NCBI GenBank assembly: GCA_032358165.1
Contig: JAALGY010000041.1
Coordinates: 2,604,001 to 2,668,000, forward strand
Direction: 5' to 3'
From: Diplosphaera chodatii
Taxonomy: Eukaryota > Chlorophyta > Trebouxiophyceae > Prasiolales > Stichococcaceae
Length of the DNA: 64,000 nt
In this document: piece by piece, positions 12,043 to 25,708 of the stretch
Position numbering within the stretch: the first letter of the stretch is position 1
How the letters are laid out: each line of letters starts with the position of its first letter
The notes under the pieces: generated by a model
The model's input: only the letters and a program-made list of their open reading frames with translations
The model's database searches: none
What the model was told of the DNA's origin: nothing
Translations under genes and position numbers: made by a program

Positions 12043-13195
12043 CGGCAGCTTCTGCCTTTCCACCTTGTCTTTCGTCCTGATAGGGGCCTTCAACTCGAAA
12101 GGTGAAACCACGTGCGGCACGCAATCGAGTGGCACTGTGCGCACCGGCAGCTGCACGCTGTTGTAATTTGAAGTACAGGCTATGTGTAGCTGTGAAATTG
12201 TGCATGAAACTCACGTTGAAGACGCTGACGCGATGTGACCGCGAGACACCTGCATCGGCATTTTCCCACTCTGTGCGCTCCATGCGCCACTACAGGCTGG
12301 CGACCGCGGTCGACATCAGCCACGATAGTAGAGGATACATTTTACCAGAATAACGCTTGGTCATCAGTCGCAGTCTCGACAGCATGTGTTGCTGTGCATG
12401 CCACATAGCCAGATTTAGCAGCCTGGCGCCCTGGCCTCTATCTCGCATCATTGACCATGTTCAACGCCACACTTCTAGCCAGCTAGGGACGCAGAAGTGA
12501 GTTTACTTACCACAAGAAAGGTGATATAGTATCAAGCGCATGATGCGCTCCATAAACATGGCCAACTGGTAAACGCCAGCAGTTATCTCCACGGTGAAAC
12601 ACTGCACGCCGCTATCGGTCAGGTGCTGCAGCCCGCACGTCTCCTGGAAGTTGCCAGGGTGGCTGAGCCCTCATGAGATCGTGCGGACATGAACGCAACC
12701 CTGCCTATTGCACAGAGGGACGGAGTCCTTTGTTATGGGCAGAAAGTGCGCAGATGTTGTGGCATCGGTGGCTCATGGAGAAAACCACACTCGTTGGCAG
12801 CAGCTACAGGGGAATGTATCACATGTCAGGCAAATCTGCACTGGGTCGCAACCCAACCTTGAGCTGGACTGATGAATGAAATACCTACATGCAACCTGCC
12901 GCCGTTTAACACACACGCTTGACCTTTACCGGCTCCCGCGAGCGCGGTACTTGGGCGGCACGAGAGGCTTCCAGAGGCAGTGGGCAGGTCCAACAGCATG
13001 CCAGCGGTCTAATCCGTTCTGTATCAAGCCTTGAACGGTTGTGAGCTTCAATCACCTGATCTCTACACCATCGCAACACTCACATCGATTGCAGAAGCTG
13101 CAGACGTTCGTCCTATAGGCGTCTAGGTGGTTCGATTACAGGAGTCGGAAGCTGCAACATACCACCGTGCGAGGAAGCGCACTTTCCTGGCAGCA
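12043..13195. promoter_or_regulatory. divergent upstream region with possible minus-strand exons
   Basis: This separates the starts of the MATH gene (-) and the HSP110 gene (+) and should hold both promoters. On the minus strand three open stretches have splice signals. About 13007-12953 has acceptor GATACAG and donor GTAAAG. About 12665-12512 ends at a consensus GTAAGT donor. About 12303-12216 has acceptor CTGTAG and donor GTGAGT. They could be 5' exons of the MATH gene or a small unrecognised gene. I see no TATA box I would defend. Confidence 0.45.
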
Positions 13196-16100
13196 ATGTC
13201 TGTCGCGGGCTTTGACATTGGATCGCAGACCAGCACAGTTGCAGTCGCTCGTAAGAGGGGCATTGATGTGCTGCTCAACAAGGAGAGCAACCGGGAAACG
13301 CCATCGCTGGTGCGCGATGCTGGGTGGTAATTGCATGACATCTTGACTTGGAATACGATCTGTCAGAAGGCGCCGTCTCGCTGCATGAGCGGTTGCGGAA
13401 GCACGTGTGCTTCTGATGAGTCTGCACTGCGCCGCCTGCAGGTGTCATTCACTGTCAAGAACCGGCAGCTGGGCACCGATGCGGTCGGATCCCTGACCGT
13501 GAACCCAAAGAATACGGTGTCGCAGCTCAAAAGGCTGCTCGGGAAGCGGTTTCAGGACCCGCAGGTGCAGGAGGACATCAAGCAGCTTCCGTACAAGGTG
13601 AGTGCTGGACTGCGCAGTGTTTAATTGGGCTCGTCTCCTTGGAGTACTGCAGTGGTATGCACACGTCGCGCCGTGCCTTTCGCGTGGAAACTGCATGCTC
13701 GAACATGCCGCCAGGCCCGTTGTGAGGCCATTGTGCACACTGCGCTGCACATGGCGCAGGTGGTTGAGGGTCCGGATGGCGGCGTGCTGGTGGAGGTGCA
13801 GTACACGGGGCAGACCGCGCACTTCAGCCCCATCCAGCTCATGGCGATGATCCTGGTCGATGAGCGGGAGATTGCCGTGGCGGATGGCCATCCAGTCACA
13901 GACTGTGTCGTGACAGTCCCGGTGTTCTACAATGAGGTGAGGTTTGTGCAGGCAGCTGATGAGGCAGACTTGCTGTCTGGACTGCAAGCATGCGGTGCGC
14001 TCATGTCACCACTCAAGCATGGTGCGGAACCAGAACATGTTCTGCCGCAGGTGGAGCGGTATGCGATGCTGGCTGCCAGCAAGATTGCAGGCTTGACATG
14101 CCTGCGCCTGATGGCGGAGCCCACAGCCACAGCCCTGGCGTACGGCATCTACAAAACGGACCTGCCGGAGAAGGACCCTGTGAATGTGGCCTTCTTGGAC
14201 ATGGGCCACCAATCCACCCAGGTAGGACGCCTGCCCTCATCTGCTGCGGCCGGTGGATGTCGCCTCTGCCCTTCTGTGGTCCCATTCGTGTCCCCTGCTC
14301 ATCTTGGAGCAAGTGCAGCACGTGCTTCCATGATTGCAGCCTGAAGGCACACGAGCATATAGCACTTTCATATATGCAGGTGTCCATCGTGGCGTTCAAG
14401 AAGGGGCAGCTGCAGGTGCTGGCGCATGGGTGGGATCGCAACCTGGGCGGCCGCAACTTTGACAACGTGCTGTACGACCACTTCGTTAAGGAGTTCAACG
14501 CAAAGTACAAGCTGGACGTCAACAGCAGCCCGCGGGCTTCCTTCCGTCTGCGCCTGGCTTGCGAGAAGGTCTGTTGCACTGCAGTTGCGGTGTCAGATGT
14601 ATTGTACCGCTGTGGAACTGCTGTTCATGCTTTGGAAGAGCTGATGACTGACACGCATATCTGTGTCGCCTGCAGCTCAAGAAGGTGCTCAGCGCGAACG
14701 CAGAGGCGCGCATCACCGTTGAGAGTCTGGGTGAGGATGTGGACGCTTCGGGGGCGATGACACGCGAAGAGTTTGAGGAGATGGCCAAGCCACTGCTCTC
14801 ACGCATCACAAACCCGCTGCAGAAGGTCAGCTGCTGGACTGTTCGGTGCACCCTTTGCAACAGGACTCTGTCTTGCACCCTGCTGACGTGTGGGCACACC
14901 ATCGCAGAGGCGCTCCCACATTGCAACGTCGGGGTCCCTTTGTGCAGGTGCTGGCAGACAGTGGCCTGTCGCTGGACCAGATCAGCAGCGTGGAGCTCAC
15001 CGGCGGTTCCTCACGTGTACCCATCGTTGTGCAGGTGGTGCAGCAGGACCCTGCAGCCTGCGCTGCTGAGCATTCATGCAAGTATGCTGACCCAACGCTG
15101 CGGGCTTTGTTCCTTGGCTCATCAGTTCAATGGTGATCAACCTGCAGGCAGTGGCAGACTTCTTCGGCAAGGATCCCAGCCGCACGCTGAATGCCAAGGA
15201 GTGCGTGTCGCGCGGCGCGGCCCTGCAGTGCGCCATGCTGTCACCCATCTTCCGGTGCGCGGGCGTGCCAACTGGCTTGAACGGACACGCAAATGTCGAC
15301 CTGGCTGCACACTGTTTGCTTGCTGATGTGGCAGCTATCACCGAGGTGCGCTGAATGCTGTTTTGCAGGGTGCGCGACTTCGAGGTGATTGACAAGACGC
15401 CCTTTGGCATTGAGTTTGCATGGGAGAAGGACGGTCAGCCGGTCACGTCAGTGCTGTTCGAGCGCAACAGCCCCGTCCCCAGCATCAAGCAGCTGACATT
15501 CTACAGGTACTTTACCTCCACAGTCTTCACGGTATCCACTCCGTGGAGTGGACCTGCGCATGGAAAGAGAGCACGTGTAAGCCGCCTGTTGAGCAGCCAA
15601 GCATACAGCTCATCCTCGTGTGTCATCCATGTTCAGGAATGGCAAGTTTGCAATCAAGGCGCAGTATACAGCAGACTCAGATCTGCCAGAGGGTTGCCCG
15701 CGTGAGCTTGGCTCCTGGGAGATTGGGCCGCCCCCCGTGGCGCCGTCTGCCGGCGAGAACGCCAAGATCAAGGTCAGTAGCTCCTTCTGCAGCAGCAAGC
15801 ATGCACTGGCCCCCAATGCGCAGTCCCTGACAGCAAAACTCCAGTGGCGTTCAGTGTGGTGTTGGCTGAGCACCATACCGACCACTGCAGGTGAAGGTGC
15901 GCCTCAATCTGCACGGCTGCGTCGCGGTGGAGTCAGCGACGCAGATCGTGGAGGAGGAGTACGAGGAGCCGGTCAAGGTGGCCAAGGGGGAGGGCGCCCA
16001 GGCGCAGGCGCAGGCCGCCGCCGACGCCGCGCAGCCAGATCAGCAGATGCAGGTATGGCTCGTGCTGAATGTGCACCTGTGAGGTCGATTTGAAGGTGCC

Positions 16101-17767
16101 ACTGCAAAGCATCACAGCTCAACAACACCGTACAGACGCTGTGCTCATGCAACAGAGGTAAATCCGTACAGACTGTCAGGCATGAGCAGAAGCCAATGTT
16201 CGTTCAGTGCTAGCACGAACGACTTGCAATGTCTTGCAGGACGCCGACGCAGCGACAGCAGATGTGCCCATGGAGGATGACACGTCAGCATCAGCGGCGC
16301 CAGCCGCAGATGCAGCGCCAGCCGAGGCGGCCCCCGGCACGCAGCCAGACAGCGGGGCAGCGGCGATGGAGACGGAGGAGGTCATGGTGAAGAAGAAGCG
16401 CACCAAGAAGGCTGCGGTGCCGGTCGTGGCGCACTCTCAGCCCCACCGAGGCAGATGTATCGGTGAGTGTCCACCGCTCTGAAGTGCTTGCTGCATGATG
16501 CATACACGCCTCTACAATGCTGTCTGCACCTCAGCACCCTGACCATTGACGCCGCGTGATGCAGGGCTGGTACGAGAAGGAGTGCGAGCTGGCGGTGCAG
16601 GACCGGCTGCAGCGGGAAACCAACGACAAGAAGAACGACCTGGAGTCGTACATCTACTCGCTGCGCAACAAGCTGTCCGACGTGCTGTCCGACTACGCGC
16701 CCGAGTCCATGAAGTCCACCCTGCTGCAGACGCTCAACGACATGGAGGTGCGCACTCCCTGGCACAGTTTCGTGGTCCATGCATTGACAGCAGCGTGATT
16801 CTTCATAGTAACATGAACATCAGAAGTTAGCGGCACTGCTTCACAGCTCAGGACCTCCCATCTTCATCAAACATCTGCGAATGGCCTGCTAGCAGATGCT
16901 CAATCGTCCGACCTTCCGTCTGCAAAGGCTTATGGGTCTGTGTTTGTGGTGCAGGACTGGCTGTATGACGAGGGTGAGGACCAGACGAAGAGCGTGTACG
17001 TGGAGAAGCTGACCGGGCTGCGGGGGCACGGCGACCCCATCGAGACGCGCTATGTGGAGGCCGGCGTGCGGAAGCCTGCGGCCCAGAAGCTGCGCGGGAC
17101 TGCGAATGCGTACCTGAACACTGCGCAGTCGCAGGACCCGCGCTATGCGCACATTGACGCTGCCGACAAGAAGAAGGTACTATCGTACCAAACCTGAGCC
17201 AGCTGCGCCGTCAGCTTGTGCCTGAATGCCGCCTGCACTCACGGTGAAGCCTCGCGCTGCTGACTGTGCGGGTGGCGCTGTGCAGGTGGTGGATGAGGCG
17301 CAGCGGGCGCTGGCCTGGCTGCAGGAGAAGGAGGCGCTGCAGGCGCAAGTCGCCAAGCACGAGGACCCGGTGCTGCTGTCGTCTGACATCCGCAAGAAGG
17401 AGGACACGCTCAAGCGCGTCGCAGAGCCCATCCTCACCAAGCCGCCACCAGCCCCCAAGGCACATTTCTACATAGCATACTTGCTGCTGCTTGCCGACCA
17501 TCTCAATGTGCAGTGGAGGAGTGGACTCATGTCAATGCAAAGCAAGGATGGAGGGCAACCAGCACGTGAACTGGGCAGCTCTCCTCACAGTCAGTGCTGC
17601 CCTTGGAACAGAAGGAGGAGCCGAAGCCGGAGGTGCCCAAGGAGCCGGAGGCGACCGCGACGGGCGAGCAGTCGGCCAACGGCGTGCCGCCGGAGGGCGC
17701 CAGCGAGCCCTCGAAGGTGGACATCGAGGAGGTGGATCCGGACAGCTCCCAGCCCATGGACTCGTGA
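13196..17767 (+). CDS. HSP110-type Hsp70 (Hsp70-14/15/16 group)
   Basis: Cytosolic Hsp70-superfamily member of the HSP110 branch, which acts as nucleotide-exchange factor and holdase for Hsp70. Sixteen exons: 13196-13309, 13442-13597, 13760-13936, 14051-14221, 14380-14568, 14676-14825, 14948-15034, 15148-15254, 15369-15506, 15637-15772, 15891-16052, 16240-16462, 16565-16747, 16955-17176, 17286-17459 and about 17591-17767, for about 854 residues. The ATPase domain opens with [14 protein letters not shown], then [21 protein letters not shown] and [11 protein letters not shown]. The substrate-binding part has an acidic, low-complexity insert (exon 12), then [18 protein letters not shown] and an acidic C-terminus. 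There is no EEVD tail, as expected for HSP110. Two oddities: exon 12 carries one base too many for its phase, and the last intron begins with GC. The ATG at 13196 starts exactly at the conserved N-terminus. Confidence 0.93.
17460..17590 (+). other. GC-AG intron, last intron of the HSP110 gene
   Basis: The exon ends CCC AAG and the intron begins GCACAT; no GT fits the frame. Acceptor CTCACAG (or GGAACAG, 21 bases later, same phase) restores a frame reading [14 protein letters not shown] to the natural stop. Confidence 0.6.
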
Positions 17768-18136
17768 TGTTAGACGGGCAGCGGTCAGCTGAGCAGCGAG
17801 CTGCTGAGCGGGGACACCATGCATGCGTAGCCGGGCAGGAGCGTGGCGCTGTGTGGGCGGTTGAGGGTGACAGAGCAGAGTGTTGCATCATCTTTTGAAA
17901 CAATATTGATCGGTTTGACTTGCACATCCCTCAGTCTGCTGTAGATGACGAGCAGGTGCTAGGCAGTTGAAACATTAGCTGTTCTTCAGTGACACCAGTT
18001 TCTACATATCAGGGTCATAGCAATGCAGCGCATTCGCCAAGGTCCCACCGCCCAGCTCCCCAGGTGCGTGTTCGGGCACGGTAGGCACGTCAGAAGCCCC
18101 TGCGACGCAAGCAACCGCGTTGACGGGGCGACGGGG
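17768..18136. other. convergent 3' intergenic/UTR region
   Basis: Tail-to-tail spacer between HSP110 (+) and the bS21-like gene (-). It may hold a last short coding exon of the bS21-like gene, because a GTGCTT donor follows the codons for AMQRKAR. I see nothing else. Confidence 0.5.
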
Positions 18137-18619
18137 TTATGGATGTGCAACCAAGTGCTGCAGCAGGTAGCCGGCAGGTACGATAGACATGAAGGGCGAC
18201 ACATGACGACTGTTGACACTCAGTCCATGAACAAAGCACCTGGCCTTGCGCTGCATGGCCCACCGCAGCTTCTCCCTGAACTCCTCCTTGCGCAGCCGCA
18301 GTTCTGTCGCCTTTTTCGCCTCGAAGCGCCGCTTGGCAGGTTTGGTGAAGTGCTGCCTGTCCCGCCACTCCTGCAGCAGCCGGTCGCCATAGATCGTGCG
18401 CGTCAGCCGCCGCAGCGCCCGCGGCACCTTGTTGTTCTGGACCGGCACCGTGATGGCGGTGCGGCTTTGCTGTGGGGTGAGCAGCTGCGTGGCCACCGGT
18501 GCCAGCAGCGGCGTCACACTCTGTGGACTGCCTGCTGTGCTGACTGCATTGGTTGTGCTTGCCAGCGGCGCAAAGCTGCGCAGCGATATCAGGCGGGTGT
18601 ATGCCTGCCGCAGCGCCAT
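18137..18619 (-). CDS. bS21-type ribosomal protein, probably mitochondrial
   Basis: A 160-codon frame starts at an ATG and reads MALRQAYTRLISLRSF, typical of an organelle presequence (Arg/Ser/Ala, no acidic residues). After a Thr/Ser/Gln-rich linker comes the bS21 domain: VQNNKVPRALRRLTRTIYG, a run with LLQEWRDRQHFTKPAKRRFE and a Lys/Arg-rich helix ending AMQRKARCF. bS21 sits on the small-subunit platform near the mRNA exit. The residues after MQRKAR look unlike the family, and a possible donor (GTGCTT) lies there, so the true C-terminus may be spliced to another exon. Mitochondrial rather than plastid targeting is inferred from the presequence only. It shares an upstream region with the beta-amylase gene. 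Confidence 0.75.
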   Translation of the reverse strand: MALRQAYTRLISLRSFAPLASTTNAVSTAGSPQSVTPLLAPVATQLLTPQQSRTAITVPVQNNKVPRALRRLTRTIYGDRLLQEWRDRQHFTKPAKRRFEAKKATELRLRKEEFREKLRWAMQRKARCFVHGLSVNSRHVSPFMSIVPAGYLLQHLVAHP

Positions 18620-19388
18620 GGTCTGCGTGCAGCACTTGCAGTATCACACTCCAGCACAGCAGTAACACCCTGTGCAAAGTCCCCAGTCAGCACACGAGGG
18701 AGAACCTGCTGACAACAAGCCGGTGGTGGGCTGGTGGCTGCTTGTACTCATCGTCGTCAACTTATGATCGCCATGCAACACAACCTGGTATCAAAGTTGT
18801 TTACCGTCATGTCCGTAAACAGCACGCGATCTGCACGTGAGTCATGAGGGGGAGGCTGATAATGTGCAACACGGGGTTGGTAGACATGTCTGGATGCTGA
18901 CTCAGGCGGGGCTGGACGAAGTACATCACTAGTACTTGCGTGGGGAGGCAGCTCAGTCGGCGGCAGGGCCTGGTGGCTGCGAGCAGCCTACTGGGTTGCT
19001 GGCCGCCAGCATGCAGACCGCGGAGCGGCTGCCATGCCGGGCCCTGGCTGCCATGGCATCCCCTAGCGCCCGTCGGCCGAGCTCGCAGGCGAGGCGATGG
19101 CGGTCACAACAACAGCAACCACAGCGTAGCAGACAGCGGCCCAGCGCATGTGCCTCGCAGCGCGCGTGGGAAGCTTACAAGCAGAGCGGGCATCCGAGGC
19201 AGGATGGGCCTGCGCACAGGGCGTCATCTCAGGTGGGGCCTCAGCGCACGGGATGGCACCCCCACTGCGCCTCCAAGCTGGTATCAGCACGCTATCTGCA
19301 CTCTCCGTGGTGGCCATAGCGTGCAGCATGGCTGCGAGTCTTCCGCGCCATTTATTCCGAGCTTTATCCGGGGCCGGTCGCCGCTGGC
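18620..19388. promoter_or_regulatory. divergent upstream region of bS21-like and beta-amylase genes
   Basis: About 770 bases between two start codons facing away from each other. Open frames on both strands are GC-rich shadows without splice support. It may include more of the beta-amylase transit peptide if that gene starts earlier. Confidence 0.45.
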
Positions 19389-23062
<3,674 letters not shown>

Positions 23063-24174
23063 AGCACCCTTTAACCCTGCGCCAGCTGGCTGGCACGCTA
23101 CCGACCCCGGGAGAGCAGTTGGGTGATCTGGTACACGCAGCATAGCAGGCTCAATACCTCAGGGCCGAATTTTCAGGACAGCAACCCTCGGTATCACTTG
23201 CATCCCGTAATGTCTTGGCATATTTTTGTGGAGGAGTTGCAGTTGTGCATCGGGCGGGCGCTACAATCTGCGCGATTTTGGCTGCACTCAAATACTTGCT
23301 GCTGGGCCCGGCTCGCGGGGTGCCCAGCACAGCACCAGTATACCCTATGATATGCCTTTATCGTGCGCTTCAGCTGGCCGCATATCGCCGCGAGGCAGGC
23401 GGCGGTTGCAAAGTGTTTGCATCACAGTTTTGTGTAGGCCCACTGTACAGTAATGCACCGGACTTGGTGGTGTTCAGGCCTGGTGCTTGAGGTGTTTAGG
23501 GTCGGATCAGTCGGGCAGGCTCATGCATGACTTTGCACTGTGCGGGTGCTGTTGCAGGCACGTTTGCAGGATTGATGATGGCTGGTACTGGACAGCATGA
23601 TGTCACCTTAGTTGCTGTAAATGTTGACGATGTAACACAGTAATCATGAACACGGCTGCAGCATCTGACAGTGTCGGCAGCCCGCTGTGAGCTAGCTCTA
23701 CCGCTCATACCGTAGCATTTGGTCATGCCCCCAAGGGAGCAGTGAGCCAGTGACAGGAGGCACGCAGCATCCTCAGCTTCCTGCAGCATGCCCGGTCCCA
23801 GCATCGCTGCATCGCTGCAAGCTGAGCCTGCCTTCGTGCGTTGTCATCGTCAAATGTCAGCCTGAACGCATTTTGATTGCACATTGGGTCTTGAGTCTTG
23901 TTCGCAAGTCCAGGATCGCGTAAGACGTGAGCTCGACTCGGCTCCGATCCTGCAACAACATCGACCTGGAGTGCCCTGCTGTCCGCTCACGTTGACGATA
24001 GGATGATGTTTGCGTCGACATAGGATTACGGACGAAGGACGCTATCTAATTCCACTTCAAAAGAGGCTGCCAAGTTTCAGGAGGGCTTGCGCAGCACAGG
24101 CCGCAGCAGGCTGCTTACCTACAGCCACTAACGACGCCTGTGGTGTAGAGGGTCTCGCAAACACGTGCTGAGCC
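23063..24174. other. intergenic region between beta-amylase and ARF genes
   Basis: About 1.1 kb, same-direction neighbours. It holds the long 3' UTR of the amylase gene (TGTAA at 23616-23620) and the ARF promoter. Base composition drops towards AT here, and small open frames show no family resemblance or splice pattern. No gene seen. Confidence 0.6.
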
Positions 24175-25407
24175 ATGGGTAATTCCCTGAAGAAGCTGTT
24201 CGACAGGATGTGGGGCACGCGGGACATGCGGGTGAGCAGCACACCTGATGCACCCAAGCAGCATCCCTGCCTTGTGCCAACATCGGCGCAGCGTCGTACC
24301 AAACCCTTTACCACCGGCGGTGCAGAGCATGCTATGTCCTCGCATTGCAGGTCGTCATGCTTGGCCTAGATGCCGCTGGAAAGACCACCATCCTGTATAA
24401 GCTGCACATCGGCGAGGTCCTCAGCACAGTGCCCACCATTGGTGCGTCCGCTGCAAGCACCCATGCAACGTCCCTGTCATCTTGGGAACGTCTTCGTTTC
24501 CAGCAAGGCACAACGACCGTGTCCAGTGCAGGCACCCTGCTCTGCTGCTGAACGCACCTGCCCCTGCGCCATCGCCGCAGGGTTCAACGTGGAGAAGGTG
24601 CAGTACAAGAACGTGCTGTTCACCGTGTGGGACGTGGGCGGCCAGGAGAAGTTGCGGCCACTGTGGCGGCACTACTTCAATAACACGGACGGCCTCATCT
24701 ACGTGGTCGACTGCGCCGACAGGGACAGGATCAGCAGGGCAGCCTCCGAGTTCAAGGCAAGCGCAGCTGGCAGTGGGAACAGTGAGGGGCGGTCGGCCTG
24801 TGACGCACCCGCATCTCAGATGCTTCTGAATCCTTCTGCCACGGGGCCCTGACCGGATGGCCTGGCTTCTTGCAGTCCATTATTGAGGACCCGCTCATGC
24901 GGCACAGCGCCATCCTGGTGTTCGCCAACAAGCAGGATCTGGTGAGTGACGCTGATCTGACCTCTGCTGATGTGTAACAAAGCCCGCTGTGCGGTGCACA
25001 ATGTGCAACAAGTGTGTCAGAGCGGCCCAGGAGCACGTCATGGTGTCAAGTGCTGAACACCTCCTCTGCGCACTGCTGCCCAGGCGGGGGCGGTCACGAC
25101 GGCAGAGCTGTGCGATGCGCTGGGGCTGCAGGAGCTGAAGAATCGCAAGTGGCACGTGCAGGGCTCCATCGCCATCAAGGGCGAGGGGCTCTATGAGGTA
25201 CGCATTTGACACGAGCTTGCAGACACGAGGTTGCAGATGGACCCTACCGGCTGCTGGCACCATAGTCCTGGGCATCGCCGCGTTGCCATGGTCTCAACTC
25301 CTGTGTGAAGAGCGTATTGATGCATGCAGGGATTGGACTGGTTGGCAAACATTCTGAAGACCATGCAGCGAACGGGGCAGACCAGCGTGACTGCAGCAGC
25401 ACGCTGA
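24175..25407 (+). CDS. ADP-ribosylation factor family small GTPase
   Basis: ARF GTPase controlling vesicle coat recruitment. Six exons (24175-24231, 24351-24441, 24581-24756, 24876-24941, 25084-25197, 25330-25407) give 193 residues in perfect phase. The start MGNSLKKLF has Gly2 for N-myristoylation followed by the amphipathic helix. The P-loop is GLDAAGKT, switch I has TVPTIGFNVE, switch II is [16 protein letters not shown], and the base-binding NKQD is present; SAI-type G5 reads GSIAIKGEG. It is closest in pattern to the ARF1 group, but [13 protein letters not shown] and the Ser/Thr/Ala tail after LANILKTM differ from canonical ARF1, so it may be a distinct ARF or ARL. The third intron starts with GC. 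TGTAA follows 80 bases after the stop. Confidence 0.93.
24757..24875 (+). other. GC-AG intron in the ARF gene
   Basis: The exon ends GAG TTC AAG and the intron begins GCAAGC, close to the standard GC-donor consensus. The acceptor is TTCTTGCAG. Only this choice joins EFK to SIIEDPLM as in the ARF family. Confidence 0.85.
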
Positions 25408-25486
25408 GCATGTGGCGTTGTGGTGTATATGCAGACATGGGTCCTCAGTGCAGCTTGCCTGCTGTCTGCTCAGTTGCTCAGACTGC

Positions 25487-25491
25487 TGTAA
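25487..25491 (+). terminator. candidate TGTAA poly(A) signal of the ARF gene
   Basis: TGTAA 80 bases after the ARF stop, within the convergent 3' spacer 25408-25708, which otherwise shows nothing I can assign. Confidence 0.45.
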
Positions 25492-25708
25492 AGGGCGAAG
25501 ATCAAGTTTCAGATAAAGTGTGTCATTGCATCATCCGGAGTATGCTTCATGGTATGTGCCCAATCTGAACGCCAGTCCTCTTCCCTTGACATCCGAGGCA
25601 TTTTCCCTGAACGCTACCACCATGGTGCCCAAGACCAAAGTCTGTGGCCTCCTTTGTAAGGCCGCAGTTCCTGCTGAAGGAGACTATTTACATCATATGC
25701 AGTGTAGC

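Noticed and set aside
12673..12879. 68-codon plus-strand frame between MATH and HSP110 genes
   Set aside because: Short, no splice or family evidence; the opposite strand has a better exon-like signal.
13125..13145. GGTTCGATTA resembling a tRNA T-loop
   Set aside because: Flanking bases do not pair as a T-stem and no acceptor or anticodon arm is present.
23496..23804. 102-codon minus-strand frame in the amylase 3' region
   Set aside because: Low-GC codons, no motif, and it overlaps the likely amylase 3' UTR with a TGTAA signal.
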